Shown here piece after piece: positions 27,504 to 36,393 of a stretch of DNA of 64,000 bases. The stretch is taken from the NCBI RefSeq assembly GCF_014696715.1, contig NZ_JACJQO010000019.1:372001-436000 (forward strand), read 5' to 3'. This DNA comes from Pseudanabaena sp. FACHB-2040 (GTDB taxonomy: Bacteria; Cyanobacteriota; Cyanobacteriia; Phormidesmidales; Phormidesmidaceae). Position 1 is the first letter of the stretch; the number at the start of each line of letters is the position of its first letter. The notes beneath the pieces are model-generated. The model had not been told where the DNA came from, did not search any database, and worked only from the letters and a program-made list of their open reading frames with translations. The position numbers were made by a program, and so were the translations under genes.

Positions 27504-28409
27504 ATGAAGCGCAATTTCAACTCCACTGAGCTACCGCTCGGCCAGCTCAATGCCATTTTGGAACTGTTGCTGCTGCTGCCTCGGCTCTGGCTAGTGACAG
27601 CGGTGCTGGTTATCCTCCTAAGCATGATCGATGTCGCCTATTCAGCTCAAACGGGCTGGTCATTTAACTTTGGTATCAAATCGATTACAGCGGTGATGTT
27701 TGGCCTGATCTGGCTACCAGTGCTGCTGCGAATTTTGGCGGTTGCGGGCGGCGGCATTAAAACGGGAGCTGGAGAAGCCAATACACCGGGCCTGATTAGC
27801 CTGCTGCCCAAGCTTATTGCAACGCTAGACTCGGTCGAGCCATCGCTGGGCAAGGCTGAACAGGAGCAGGTAGCCGCCGTGCGTCAGGAGGCCGAACAGA
27901 AGCTAGGGGCAGCGGCAGCAGGCAGCGAAGCCGAGGCCCGCGATCGTCTCAGTTCGTTAGCCAGAGAATATGAAGAAGTGCGGCGGGTGATGTCGTCAGG
28001 CAGTCAGCGCACGTTCCGGATGCAGGAGATTACAGCCCGGATTCGGGCGATGGCGGGAGAGGCCCATTGCGACTCTCAGACCATCTCAGCAATGTTCAAT
28101 CGAGGCAGTGAGGGCGATCGCATTGTGGCCCTGCAGATGCTACACCGCTATCCCTACCGGGAGTGTTTTAGTCTGGTGGTCAACGCAATCGCTCAGCCTC
28201 GTTCGGCATTTGAGCAGTTTGCGGCGCTTAAAGCAGCCAGCAAAATGCTTTCTGATATGAACCTTGATCAGCTACAGCAGCTACAGCAGGCGATTTTAGA
28301 CCAGCGCAGTGAAGGACCCAACCATTGGCTAACGCCGGAGGATAAGCCCCGTTGGAGGTTAAGCGAGCAAGTTTTAGATGCGATCGCAGACCGTTTAAAA
28401 GGGGCTTAG
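27504..28409 (+). CDS. Two-helix membrane protein with helical cytosolic domain
   Basis: A 301-residue protein I cannot assign. Two membrane helices lie near residues 27-48 and 58-80, followed by a glycine-rich turn and a coiled coil (LGKAEQEQVAAVRQEAEQKL). The segment YEEVRRVMSSGSQRTFRMQE (about residues 152-171) resembles a motif I recall from multidomain proteins of bacterial conflict systems; this is uncertain. The C-terminal 100 residues are helical, with HEAT-like spacing (SEGDRIVALQMLHRYPYREC, FAALKAASKML). A MazE/MazF pair follows 39 bases downstream on the same strand. Function unknown; a signalling or stress role is speculation. Confidence 0.65.
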   Translation: MKRNFNSTELPLGQLNAILELLLLLPRLWLVTAVLVILLSMIDVAYSAQTGWSFNFGIKSITAVMFGLIWLPVLLRILAVAGGGIKTGAGEANTPGLISLLPKLIATLDSVEPSLGKAEQEQVAAVRQEAEQKLGAAAAGSEAEARDRLSSLAREYEEVRRVMSSGSQRTFRMQEITARIRAMAGEAHCDSQTISAMFNRGSEGDRIVALQMLHRYPYRECFSLVVNAIAQPRSAFEQFAALKAASKMLSDMNLDQLQQLQQAILDQRSEGPNHWLTPEDKPRWRLSEQVLDAIADRLKGA

Positions 28410-28447
28410 ACTATTATGTAATTACGCTGTAACTACACCTACTGATC

Positions 28448-28723
28448 ATGGTCGCCTCCACCGCCACAACCCGCACCCGCATTGTCAGGATTGGCAACTC
28501 CCAGGGCATTCGCATTCCCAAGCCGATTCTGGAGCAGTTGGGGCTATCTGGCGAAGTTGAGCTAGAGATTCAAGCTGACCAGCTTATTATCCGCTCGGTG
28601 CAGGCCCCCCGCCACAGTTGGGCCGACCAGTTTCAGCAGATGGCCGAGTTTGAAGACGATACCCTGCTCGATGAAAATAGCCCCAGCCTGAGCGACTGGG
28701 ATGAGGATGAATGGACGTGGTGA
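28448..28723 (+). CDS. MazE-type antitoxin (AbrB/SpoVT fold)
   Basis: A 91-residue antitoxin. The N-terminal DNA-binding domain has the AbrB-like pattern TRIVRIGNSQGIRIPKPILE and then LSGEVELEIQADQLIIR, a swapped-hairpin beta barrel. The acidic C-terminus (AEFEDDTLLDENSPSLSDWD) is the usual toxin-binding tail. The gene overlaps the toxin gene by 13 bases, the classic arrangement that couples their translation. Such pairs normally repress their own promoter; no operator is evident by eye upstream. Confidence 0.92.
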   Translation: MVASTATTRTRIVRIGNSQGIRIPKPILEQLGLSGEVELEIQADQLIIRSVQAPRHSWADQFQQMAEFEDDTLLDENSPSLSDWDEDEWTW

Positions 28724-29040
28724 TCAGGCGCTTCGATGTTATTCTTGTCAACCTCGATCCCACCATTGGCAACGAAATTCGCAAAACCCGGCCCTGCCTA
28801 GTCGTCTCCCCCGATGAGATGAATCGCTACATCTCAACTCTCATCGTGGCCCCCATGACTACGAAAGGCCGTGACTACCCCACCCGCATTACCTGCGAGT
28901 TTGAAGGCAAAGCCGGACAAATCGTGCTCGATCAGCTCCGCACAATTGATAAAAAGCGCATCATCAAAAAGCTGGGGGCCATTCCGGTGGTGACGCAGAA
29001 GGACGTTCTAGCCGTCTTGGCCGAACTCTTTGCTGAGTAA
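28711..29040 (+). CDS. MazF/PemK-type mRNA interferase toxin
   Basis: A 109-residue toxin of the MazF/PemK family, ribosome-independent endoribonucleases that cut mRNA at short sequences. Family features are FDVILVNLDPTIGNEIRKTR near residues 9-28 (substrate loop and catalytic arginine region), PCLVVSPDEMN, LIVAPMTTKGRDYPTRI with the conserved threonine/serine region, and GQIVLDQLRTIDKKRI. Length is normal and no truncation is seen, so the toxin is probably active. It overlaps mazE by 13 bases. A 15-bp perfect stem-loop lies about 95 bases downstream. Confidence 0.93.
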   Translation: MDVVIRRFDVILVNLDPTIGNEIRKTRPCLVVSPDEMNRYISTLIVAPMTTKGRDYPTRITCEFEGKAGQIVLDQLRTIDKKRIIKKLGAIPVVTQKDVLAVLAELFAE

Positions 29041-29447
29041 GAATGAGCCATCAGCGTCTGTCTGCCTGTTGTCTTTTTGTCTCTTTGAGGTGCGATCGCA
29101 CCCTAGTCCAGCGCCCCTAAATCCGCGCAACATACAGACCCCAGGGTTCTTTAAGAACCCTGGGGTCTAAGGCTGGCTCATCAAAAGCCGTATCAGTTTT
29201 TACTTGTCTTTAGAGATCAAATCAGATAGCATGCTCAGCTATAGCTGTCTCACAGCAGCTTGTCTTGCCCCGAAAATTTGGTCTGCGGCACTGGCAGATG
29301 CGCCAACATCAACCAGCGCCTAACCCGTTGACAGCAAACACCTGTCTCAGGGCTGTCCTATTTTAGGTCGCTCTGTTACTTGCTCACTGTTGGGAAAAAC
29401 CATCTTTTCGGGGATTCCTACCCATTAATTTCCAAGGAATCCCTGAA
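29041..29447. other. Intergenic region after the toxin-antitoxin pair
   Basis: About 400 bases with no coding frame of note. It holds a HIP1 site near 29092, the perfect stem-loop at 29136-29168, and nothing else I recognise. The last 100 bases before the next gene include A/T-rich stretches suitable for a promoter, but no clear -35/-10 pair. Confidence 0.5.
29136..29168. terminator. Perfect 15-bp stem-loop
   Basis: AGACCCCAGGGTTCT, loop TTA, then the exact reverse complement. It lies 95 bases beyond the mazF stop. The stem is strong but no T-run follows, so intrinsic termination is uncertain; it might instead stabilise the transcript end. Confidence 0.55.
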
Positions 29448-29741
29448 ATGCTGCAAATTCAATACTTCTTGTCGTCTCCTCTCGCCGAGGCGGCACGGCC
29501 TCCTGCGCCTGTAGCCCCAATCCGGCCCAAGCGTGAGCGCTTACGCCTGTATCTAGTTGGCTCAGAAACAGCAATTCAAGGCGCAATCAACAGCCTGCAC
29601 CTGCTGGGCTATGCCGAGCAATTTGAGTGGAGCCACGTCATCGACATTCCAGAAAATGGCCTGCTGATTCGTCCTGACCCCAGCGACGTGCTGCGTTACC
29701 TACAGCGCTACCGTCTCCCCACTCAGCCACTAGCACAATAA
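29448..29741 (+). CDS. Conserved-looking small protein of unknown function
   Basis: A 97-residue soluble protein. A proline-rich N-terminus (EAARPPAPVAPIRPKRERLR) is followed by an alpha/beta segment: LRLYLVGSETAIQGAINSLH, YAEQFEWSHVIDIPENGLL and DVLRYLQRYRL. The strand-helix-strand pattern looks like a small folded domain and the codon usage is normal. I believe similar proteins occur in other cyanobacteria but cannot name a family. It stands alone, preceded by about 400 bases of noncoding DNA and followed by a palindromic repeat. Confidence 0.65.
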   Translation: MLQIQYFLSSPLAEAARPPAPVAPIRPKRERLRLYLVGSETAIQGAINSLHLLGYAEQFEWSHVIDIPENGLLIRPDPSDVLRYLQRYRLPTQPLAQ

Positions 29742-29764
29742 GTTCAGTCCCCATAGCGTTAGTA

Positions 29765-29794
29765 GGGTGCGTCATCGTAGCGCGTGACGCACCC
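29765..29794. repeat. GTGCGTCA-type palindromic repeat, copy 1
   Basis: GGGTGCGTCA, a 10-base loop, then TGACGCACCC. Palindromes built on GTGCGTCA are frequent dispersed elements in cyanobacteria. A degenerate relative is at 50599-50625. Confidence 0.7.
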
Positions 29795-29904
29795 ATCCTC
29801 GCAAACAGTAGAGTCCCCGCAGGTTGAGTTGGGGCTTGGCAAAACTCAACAGTCTCAAGCTTTATAGCGCCTTGCAAGCTCGACACTAACCTACCAACAC
29901 GCTG

Positions 29905-30126
29905 CTAAACCTGCTGTCCGGCTGCCACATAGGTATTGACCTGGGCCGTCAACTGATTGACCATTTCCACCAGCGCTGTCTGCTGAGCCGCAGTGGCCTT
30001 AAGCAAGCTAACCACCTGCATGTGCTGCTCAATCAGAGCCGCCTGCTGAGCCGAGGCCGCTTCTAAAATTGCGGTGGCGCTAGCGAGCCGCTGCTCAATC
30101 ATTTCAAATCGTTGCTCAGGGGTCAT
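29905..30126 (-). CDS. Small coiled-coil protein
   Basis: A 73-residue all-helical protein beginning MTPEQRFEMIEQRLASATAI and continuing with alanine- and glutamine-rich heptads to the end. It has no membrane segment. The chosen start gives a typical N-terminus; an upstream ATG at 30159 would add 11 residues. Similar short coiled-coil proteins occur near Uma2 and toxin genes in cyanobacteria, but no function is known. It is 82 bases downstream of the 5-oxoprolinase gene on the same strand. Confidence 0.55.
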   Translation of the reverse strand: MTPEQRFEMIEQRLASATAILEAASAQQAALIEQHMQVVSLLKATAAQQTALVEMVNQLTAQVNTYVAAGQQV

Positions 30127-30207
30127 GCGGGTTTCAAGGTGCCTGGTTAAAAGCGCCACCGTTGGCGGGGGCGTCGCTCGTACTGTAACACTTGACAGCC
30201 ACTGCAG

Positions 30208-33200
30208 TTAGTCCGGCTGACAGGGGCCGTAGCCGCCGCCGCCGGGGGTTGCGATCGCAACCACATCCCCCACCTCCACAGCCACCGTCGCCTGGCTGCC
30301 CAGGATCTCGATAGTGCCCTCCGCCCGCTCCACCGCATTCTCCCCCACCTGACCCGGCTCTCCCCCCGACAGACCAAAGGGTGGCACCCGCCGATGGCTA
30401 GAGAGAATCGCTGCCGTCATCGCTTCTCGAAACTCCAGTCGCCGCACAATGCCGTTGCCCCCTCGGTATTGGCCGCTGCCGCCGCTGCCCCGCCGAATCG
30501 AAAACTCCCGCAATAGCACCGGAAAGCGCCACTCCAGCACCTCCGGATCAGTCAACCGGGAATTGGTCATGTGAGTATGTACGGAATCCGTCCCATCAAA
30601 GCCAGGGCCAGCCCCCGAACCGCCGCAAATCGTCTCGTAATACTGGTGCCGCTGATTGCCAAAGGTGAAGTTGTTCATCGTGCCCTGAGAACCTGCCATC
30701 ACCCCCAGCGCCCCATACAGCGCATCCGTCACCGCCTGCGACACCTCCACATTGCCCGCCACCACTGCCGCCGGATAGCGTGGTTTTAGTAGAGAACCCT
30801 CTGGAATCACGATATCTAATGGCTTCAAACAGCCCGCATTAAGCGGAATGTCATCATCCACCAGCGTCCGAAACACATAGAGCACCGCCGCCTTACACAC
30901 GGCAGACGGCGCATTGAAATTACTAGGTCGCTGCTCCGAGGTGCCCGTGAAATCAATGCGGGCTTTGCGCTCCTCGGGGTTAATTGCGATCGCTACCCGG
31001 ATCTCGCTGCCATCATCCAAGGCATAGGTAAACGCCCCATCCTTAAGCACCGCAATCACCCGCCGCACGCACTCCTCAGCATTGTCCTGAACGTGCTGCA
31101 TATACGCCTGCACTGTCTCCAAGCCATAGTGCTCCACCATGCGCCGCAGCTCCTGCGCCCCCTTCTCATTGGCTGCAATCTGCGCCTGCAAATCCGCCAC
31201 ATTCTGAGTCGAGTTCCGCACTGGGTAAGGCGCACCCGTCAGCAGATCCAGCAGCGCCCGCTCTCGAAACTCCCCGCCATCGACCAGCAGAAAGTTATCG
31301 ATCAGCACCCCCTCCTCTTCAATCGTGGTGCTGGCAGGGGGCATGGAGCCTGGGGTGATGCCACCGATGTCAGCGTGGTGACCGCGTGAGGCGACGTAGA
31401 AGAGGGGAGGGGTGGGGGAAGTAGATGGGTGGATAGACGGATGGGTGGCTGGGGAAGTGGAATCGGTGGGAAGGAAAACGGGGGTGATGACGGTGATGTC
31501 AGGGAGGTGGGTACCGCCGTTGTAGGGGTTGTTGAGCATGTAGACATCCCCCGGCTTGAGCTGATCGCCCTTGGCCTGAATTAGGCTCTGGATGCTTTCT
31601 CCCATTGATCCCAGGTGAACTGGGATATGAGGCGCATTAGCTACCAGTTGCCCATGCTGGTCGAAAATGGCGCAGGAAAAGTCTAGACGCTCTTTGATGT
31701 TGACTGAGTAGCTAGTGTTTTGCAACGTCACGCCCATTTCTTCAGCAATGGCCCGAAAGAGGTTGTTGAAGATTTCGAGCATGACGGGATCGGGGGGAGT
31801 GGAGGGGTGGAGGGGTGAAGGGGTGGAGGGGTGAGAGCTTCCGCTGTCCGCCTGCTGCCTGCTGCCTTCCCACTCCTCTCTCTTCTCTCCCCTCTCCTCC
31901 CTTCTCAAAATCAAATACCCCCTCTCTGTCAAACTTGCTGACCAGCCAGGTTCGACAACGTTGGTGCCTGTTGGCTCAATTAGGATGGCAGGGCCAGTAA
32001 TGGTGTCGCCAGGGATAAGGTCTTGTCGATCAAAAACGGGGGTGTCCCACCACTGATTTGCGGTGTAGACGGGGACGGTAGTTTTGGGTTTTAGGGAAGC
32101 ACTTCTTTGAGCCTGAAGCGGGGGTTCTTCGGGCAGTTCGGTTTTGCCGATGACTTCCACCGAGACGGTGGCGACGATCAGGGGCTTGTCGGGCAGGGTG
32201 AAGCCGTAGCGTTGGTGGTGCAGGCGCTCGAAGTGCGATCGCATCTCCGCCACTGTTCCAAAATCCACCAGCAGCGTCGAATCGGTGCCCTCGTAGCGCA
32301 AATGAACCTGGGGCAACACTTGAAGCTGGGCAGTAGATTCTAGGGGAGCGGCTGTTTCAGGGACGGTGATACCTTGCTTCGCCAAATCAGCTTTGCCCCG
32401 GTTTGCCAGGTCAGCTAAGAGGGCTTCTAGATCAGCTCGATTGGCCTCCGACAAAGCAGCTTCAGCTGAGCGCTCATGCACCGACCGAATATCGGCCAGC
32501 CCCATGCCGTAGGCCGAGAGCACGCCTGCGTAAGGATGCAGAAAAATTTCTCGAATGCCCAGAGCATCGGCAATCATGCAGGCGTGCTGGCCGCCCGCGC
32601 CGCCAAAGCAGCAGAGGGCATATTCCGATACATCGTGGCCTCGCTGAACAGAGATCTTTTTGATGGCGTTGGCCATTTTTTCAACTGCGATCGCAAGAAA
32701 CCCTGCCGCCACCTGCTCCGGCGTTCGCCTATCGCCCGTCTCACTCTGAATACGCTCAGCTAGGGCAGTGAATTGCGATCGCACCCCCTCCCCCTCCAGC
32801 GGCAAATTCCCCTCCGGCCCAAACACATGCGGAAAAAATGCAGGCTGCAACTTGCCCACCATCACATTGCAGTCAGTCACCGCCAACGGCCCTCCCTGCC
32901 GATAACACGCAGGCCCCGGATACGCCCCCGCCGAAGCAGGCCCCACCCGATAGCGCGACCCATCAAAGCTCAGAATCGAGCCGCCCCCCGCCGCCACCGT
33001 GTGAATCGCCATCATCGGTGCCCGCAGCCGCACCCCCGCCACCTCCGTCTCAAAAGCTCGCTCATACTCGCCGCTGTAGTGAGACACATCCGTTGAGGTG
33101 CCGCCCATGTCAAAGCCAATGATTTTGCTATACCCCGCCATGCGGCTAGTCTGCACTGCTCCGACAACACCCCCGGCTGGGCCTGACAGGATGCTGTCCT

Positions 33201-34182
33201 TACCCTGAAAGAGCGCCGCATCGGTGAGGCCGCCGTTGGATTGCATGAACATGAGACGGGGGAGGGGGGCAGAGGGTAAAGGGTTTAGGGGTTTAGGTTT
33301 AGGGTTTAGGGTTTTAGGTTTAGGGTTTAAGGTTTCGGGCAATTGTTCTTCTCCGCTCCCCCACTCCCCTGCTCCACCGCTCTGCGTCCTCCCCTCTCCC
33401 TTACCTTCCCCATCCACCCATTCACTTATCCACTCATCCACTCCCACTCCCCCTAACTCCCCCGCCACCCGATCTACATACCGCCGCAAAATCGGTGACA
33501 GATACGCATCTACTACGGTTGTATCGCCTCGGCTGATCAGCTTTATCAAGGGGCTGACCTGATGCGAAACCGACACCTGGGTAAAGCCAACCTGACGCGC
33601 CAGAGCTGCTACCCGCTGCTCATGAACCGGGTAGCGGTAGCCGTGCATCAGCACGACAGCACAGGATTGAATCCCCGCTGCCAGCGCCTCTTGTAGCGAT
33701 GTGATTAATCGCGTCTCCTCCTCCTGCGAAAGCCCCTGCAGCACCTCTCCCTGGGCGCTAATTCGTTCCGCCACCTCGATCACTCGTTCATAGAGCATTT
33801 CCGGTAGCTCAATCTGGCGGGCGAAGATGTTGGGCCGATTCTGATAGCCGATCCGCAGCGCGTCTTTAAAGCCTTGGGTGATGACGAGCAAAGTGCGATC
33901 GCCTTGGCGCTCCAGCAGCGCATTAGTCGCGACGGTCGTGCCCATCTTCACCGCCGCAATCTGCTCCGCCGGAATTGGCGCATCCCCCGGCACCCCCATC
34001 AGCTCTCGAATCCCTTGGATCGGCGCATCCTGATAGCGATCGGGGTTTTCAGAGAGCAGCTTGTGTACGACTAGCTGACCATCTGGCCGCTGCGCCACGA
34101 TGTCGGTGAAGGTGCCGCCTCGGTCGATCCAGAACTGCCAGCGACGATCTGAGGGCGATTCCGAGGGCAATGAAGAGGACAT
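30208..34182 (-). CDS. oplA: 5-oxoprolinase, HyuA-HyuB fusion, with low-complexity inserts
   Basis: A protein of about 1324 residues fusing hydantoinase A and B domains, the layout of ATP-dependent 5-oxoprolinase, which opens 5-oxoproline to glutamate. HyuA features: [16 protein letters not shown] near the start, [32 protein letters not shown] and [16 protein letters not shown]. HyuB features from about residue 810: [29 protein letters not shown] and [18 protein letters not shown]. Three proline/glycine-rich inserts interrupt it: in HyuA (33256-33456), at the HyuA/HyuB junction (31791-31913) and in HyuB (31396-31475). All keep the frame. The start at 34182 (MSSSLPSES) is preferred to an ATG at 34218. 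The gene is divergent from a Uma2 gene. Confidence 0.92.
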   Translation of the reverse strand: MSSSLPSESPSDRRWQFWIDRGGTFTDIVAQRPDGQLVVHKLLSENPDRYQDAPIQGIRELMGVPGDAPIPAEQIAAVKMGTTVATNALLERQGDRTLLVITQGFKDALRIGYQNRPNIFARQIELPEMLYERVIEVAERISAQGEVLQGLSQEEETRLITSLQEALAAGIQSCAVVLMHGYRYPVHEQRVAALARQVGFTQVSVSHQVSPLIKLISRGDTTVVDAYLSPILRRYVDRVAGELGGVGVDEWISEWVDGEGKGEGRTQSGGAGEWGSGEEQLPETLNPKPKTLNPKPKPLNPLPSAPLPRLMFMQSNGGLTDAALFQGKDSILSGPAGGVVGAVQTSRMAGYSKIIGFDMGGTSTDVSHYSGEYERAFETEVAGVRLRAPMMAIHTVAAGGGSILSFDGSRYRVGPASAGAYPGPACYRQGGPLAVTDCNVMVGKLQPAFFPHVFGPEGNLPLEGEGVRSQFTALAERIQSETGDRRTPEQVAAGFLAIAVEKMANAIKKISVQRGHDVSEYALCCFGGAGGQHACMIADALGIREIFLHPYAGVLSAYGMGLADIRSVHERSAEAALSEANRADLEALLADLANRGKADLAKQGITVPETAAPLESTAQLQVLPQVHLRYEGTDSTLLVDFGTVAEMRSHFERLHHQRYGFTLPDKPLIVATVSVEVIGKTELPEEPPLQAQRSASLKPKTTVPVYTANQWWDTPVFDRQDLIPGDTITGPAILIEPTGTNVVEPGWSASLTERGYLILRREERGEKREEWEGSRQQADSGSSHPSTPSPLHPSTPPDPVMLEIFNNLFRAIAEEMGVTLQNTSYSVNIKERLDFSCAIFDQHGQLVANAPHIPVHLGSMGESIQSLIQAKGDQLKPGDVYMLNNPYNGGTHLPDITVITPVFLPTDSTSPATHPSIHPSTSPTPPLFYVASRGHHADIGGITPGSMPPASTTIEEEGVLIDNFLLVDGGEFRERALLDLLTGAPYPVRNSTQNVADLQAQIAANEKGAQELRRMVEHYGLETVQAYMQHVQDNAEECVRRVIAVLKDGAFTYALDDGSEIRVAIAINPEERKARIDFTGTSEQRPSNFNAPSAVCKAAVLYVFRTLVDDDIPLNAGCLKPLDIVIPEGSLLKPRYPAAVVAGNVEVSQAVTDALYGALGVMAGSQGTMNNFTFGNQRHQYYETICGGSGAGPGFDGTDSVHTHMTNSRLTDPEVLEWRFPVLLREFSIRRGSGGSGQYRGGNGIVRRLEFREAMTAAILSSHRRVPPFGLSGGEPGQVGENAVERAEGTIEILGSQATVAVEVGDVVAIATPGGGGYGPCQPD
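31396..31475. repeat. Low-complexity insert in the HyuB domain
   Basis: Degenerate GGATGGGTGG-like units (coding strand CCACCCATCC) add a stretch rich in T, S, P and H, such as [17 protein letters not shown], between conserved VFLPTD and [12 protein letters not shown]. The reading frame is preserved. Confidence 0.7.
31791..31913. repeat. Low-complexity tract at the HyuA/HyuB junction
   Basis: On the plus strand, units of GGAGGGGTG repeat four or five times, followed by a CTGCCTGCTGCCT and CTCCTCTCTCTT tract. Translated on the minus strand it gives an arginine/glutamate stretch and then [18 protein letters not shown], which acts as the interdomain linker. Confidence 0.75.
33256..33456. repeat. 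Low-complexity insert in HyuA with telomere-like heptamers
   Basis: Bases 33281-33336 are near-perfect repeats of GGGTTTA (coding strand CCCTAAA), coding [16 protein letters not shown]. Beside them are C/T-rich tracts resembling those at 31.8 kb. The insert splits the conserved block between VDRVAGELG and [10 protein letters not shown] without changing the frame. Confidence 0.8.
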
Positions 34183-34248
34183 AGGGCAGCAATGCGACAC
34201 AACAGTGACCAATAGCATAATGATAGGAAACCCCTCTGGAGAATCGCC

Positions 34249-34962
34249 GTGACTGCTGCGTTTTCACCCCAGACAGAGGCCGAGATTGACTATCCCAGCT
34301 CCGATGGTGAACCTGTGGCCGAAAGCTTCGTGCATCTCTATGCCCTGCTGGTCACGATGGAAGTGCTGCTGCAATACCTGGAAGGGCAGCGAGCAACGGT
34401 ATTGGGAAACCAGTTTCTCTATTACGCTCAGGGCTTTCCCCGACTGCGGGTAGCTCCTGATGTCATGGTGATTTTCAATGTGGAGCCGGGGGGACGCGAC
34501 AACTACAAGACTTGGGAAGAGGGTGAGGTGCCAGCCGTCGTTTTTGAAATGACCTCAAAAGGCACCCGCGAGCAAGACCAGGTGTTTAAGAAAACCCTGT
34601 ACGAGCAGATGGGCGTTCAGGAATACTGGCTGTTTGACCCCAAAGGCGAGTGGATCGAAGGCCAGCTCAAAGGATATCGGCTGCGAGGAGAAATCTACGA
34701 ACCAATTACTGATGGACGAAGCGAACCGCTCAAGCTCCGGCTCCAGGTAGAAGGCCAGCTCATCGGCTTTTACCGGGAGGATACAGGAGAGAGGCTGTTG
34801 ATTCCAGCAGAGTTGGCCGCTTCGCTTAAGCAGGAAACCTTAGCCCGCCAGCAGGCCGAACAACAGGCCGAGCAAGCAAAACAGCGAGCCGAGCAGGCAG
34901 AGGCACAGCTAGAGCAACTTAAGGAGCGTCTACGGCAGGCAGGCATCGATCCTGACCAGTGA
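34249..34962 (+). CDS. Uma2 family protein with coiled-coil tail, copy 3
   Basis: A 237-residue Uma2/DUF820 protein starting at GTG 34249. The nuclease-like domain shows [20 protein letters not shown] (acidic residue), [15 protein letters not shown] (glutamate) and [19 protein letters not shown] (lysine and closing strand). The C-terminal 45 residues are a long coiled coil of [20 protein letters not shown] type, a common extension in this subgroup and possibly an oligomerisation stalk. It is divergent from the 5-oxoprolinase gene and convergent with the glutamine synthetase-like gene; only four bases separate the stop codons of the latter pair. Biological function unsettled. Confidence 0.88.
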   Translation: MTAAFSPQTEAEIDYPSSDGEPVAESFVHLYALLVTMEVLLQYLEGQRATVLGNQFLYYAQGFPRLRVAPDVMVIFNVEPGGRDNYKTWEEGEVPAVVFEMTSKGTREQDQVFKKTLYEQMGVQEYWLFDPKGEWIEGQLKGYRLRGEIYEPITDGRSEPLKLRLQVEGQLIGFYREDTGERLLIPAELAASLKQETLARQQAEQQAEQAKQRAEQAEAQLEQLKERLRQAGIDPDQ

Positions 34963-34966
34963 GAAA

Positions 34967-36298
34967 TTAATACCGTTCTAGCAGCATCCGGACTTCTCCT
35001 TCCAGGTCCAAATCTTTCATCGCGTCCCACTCCGCCTGACGCACAGCCAAATAGGTCTGGGCCAACGGCTCTCCTAACGCTTGGGTGAGGGGCAGGTTCT
35101 GCCGCAGAGCATGAATTGCGGTTTTGAGGTCAGTCGGCAGCCGGTCGATCTGGCGGGCGCTGCGTTCGGCTTCGCTCAGAGTGCCAGGGTCGCAATCAAT
35201 AGGTTCAGGCAGCGGCAGATTTTGCTGGAGGCCGTCTAGTCCGGCTGCGATCGCACCTCCCAACGCCAAATAAGGATTCGCCGCCCCATCCACCGTCTTC
35301 AGCTCAATATGAGTCGGGCTAGGCGGCGCAGGATTGCTAGGCACTCGAATCGCCGCTTCCCGATTGTCATAGCCCCAGGCCCGAAAGGCCCCGCTCCAAA
35401 AATGGGGCTGTAGGCGGCGGTAGGAATTGGTGCTAGGAGCCGTCAGGGCCATCAGCGCGGGGAGATGGGTTAGCAGCCCCGCCGTGAACGCTTGAGTTGT
35501 AGAGGAGAGCGCACCGCTGCCGTTCCCGGTAATGTTCCCACCATCGCGCCAAAGACTGAGGTGAAGGTGACAGCCACTGCCCGCTGCCGCTTCAAACACC
35601 TTTGGCACAAAGGAAGCCACCAGACCATGCTGACGAGCCACGGCCCGCACCGTTTCCCGGTAAATAATGTGCTGGTCGGCTGCGGCTAGCGCATCCGTGT
35701 AGCACACCGAGATTTCCTGCTGTCCCGGCCCCGACTCTGGGTAATACTGCTCGATCAAAACACCTTGGGCGCTCAGGGCATCTGCGATCGCATTAATCAC
35801 CCCATGCTGCAAATCCATCGCCAGGCTAGCCGCAAACACTGTAGTATCCGCTGGCAAGATCTGCCCATTCTCATGCCGCAGCAGATAAAACTCCGGCTCA
35901 AAAGCCGCTTTAATCTCCAGCCCCAGCCCTGCCGCCTGCCCAATCATCCGCTTGAGAAACTGCCTGCCGCACCAAGGCCAAGGCTCTCCCGCCCGCACCA
36001 TGTCCCCCATCACCCGCGCATGGCCCGGCGCATAGGGCAGTCGCTGCAGCGTAGCCCAATCTGGCACCAGCCACACCTCTCCCACCGGCCCTAGCCCACT
36101 CCCCGGAGCTACCGCATCCGCCATTACCGGAATCGCCTGCTGCGCCGCCGACAGCCCCACCCCTTCCTGTGCCCCCCCAAACGCATCCCGATGAATCGCC
36201 TTACCGCGAATCACGTTGGCATTGTCACACCACACCACCCGCAAAAACCGAATCTGATCCGCCTGAAGAGACCGGAGAATATCGTCATTCATCGCCAC
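34967..36298 (-). CDS. Glutamine synthetase family protein (GlnA/PuuA-like)
   Basis: A 443-residue protein of the type I glutamine synthetase fold. Present are the N-terminal beta-grasp region (IRFLRVVWCDNANVIRGKAI), the metal/glutamate site in FEPEFYLLR, ESGPGQQEISVCYTDAL, the GSGCHLHLSLWRDGG motif and NSYRRLQPHFWSGAFRAWGYD with the ATP/ammonia region. It lacks the adenylylation-loop sequence of canonical GlnA and is nearer to gamma-glutamyl-amine ligases such as PuuA, or GlnA3/4-type enzymes; the amine substrate is unknown. With the adjacent 5-oxoprolinase gene it hints at gamma-glutamyl metabolism. Its start at 36298 (MAMNDDIL) is 95 bases from the divergent cofG. Confidence 0.88.
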   Translation of the reverse strand: MAMNDDILRSLQADQIRFLRVVWCDNANVIRGKAIHRDAFGGAQEGVGLSAAQQAIPVMADAVAPGSGLGPVGEVWLVPDWATLQRLPYAPGHARVMGDMVRAGEPWPWCGRQFLKRMIGQAAGLGLEIKAAFEPEFYLLRHENGQILPADTTVFAASLAMDLQHGVINAIADALSAQGVLIEQYYPESGPGQQEISVCYTDALAAADQHIIYRETVRAVARQHGLVASFVPKVFEAAAGSGCHLHLSLWRDGGNITGNGSGALSSTTQAFTAGLLTHLPALMALTAPSTNSYRRLQPHFWSGAFRAWGYDNREAAIRVPSNPAPPSPTHIELKTVDGAANPYLALGGAIAAGLDGLQQNLPLPEPIDCDPGTLSEAERSARQIDRLPTDLKTAIHALRQNLPLTQALGEPLAQTYLAVRQAEWDAMKDLDLEGEVRMLLERY

Positions 36299-36357
36299 AA
36301 AGCAGGATTTGAAATCCCAACTATCCTACTGGGTTCTTACCATTAGAATCGTCACAA

Positions 36358-36393
36358 AACCGCCCTCCACCCCTCCACCCCTCTTCCACCCAA
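36358..36393. repeat. CCCCTCCA-type short tandem repeat
   Basis: CCCTCCACCCCTCCACCCCT followed by CTTCCACCC immediately upstream of the cofG start. The unit matches those in the 5-oxoprolinase gene. It leaves no recognisable Shine-Dalgarno sequence before cofG. Confidence 0.65.
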
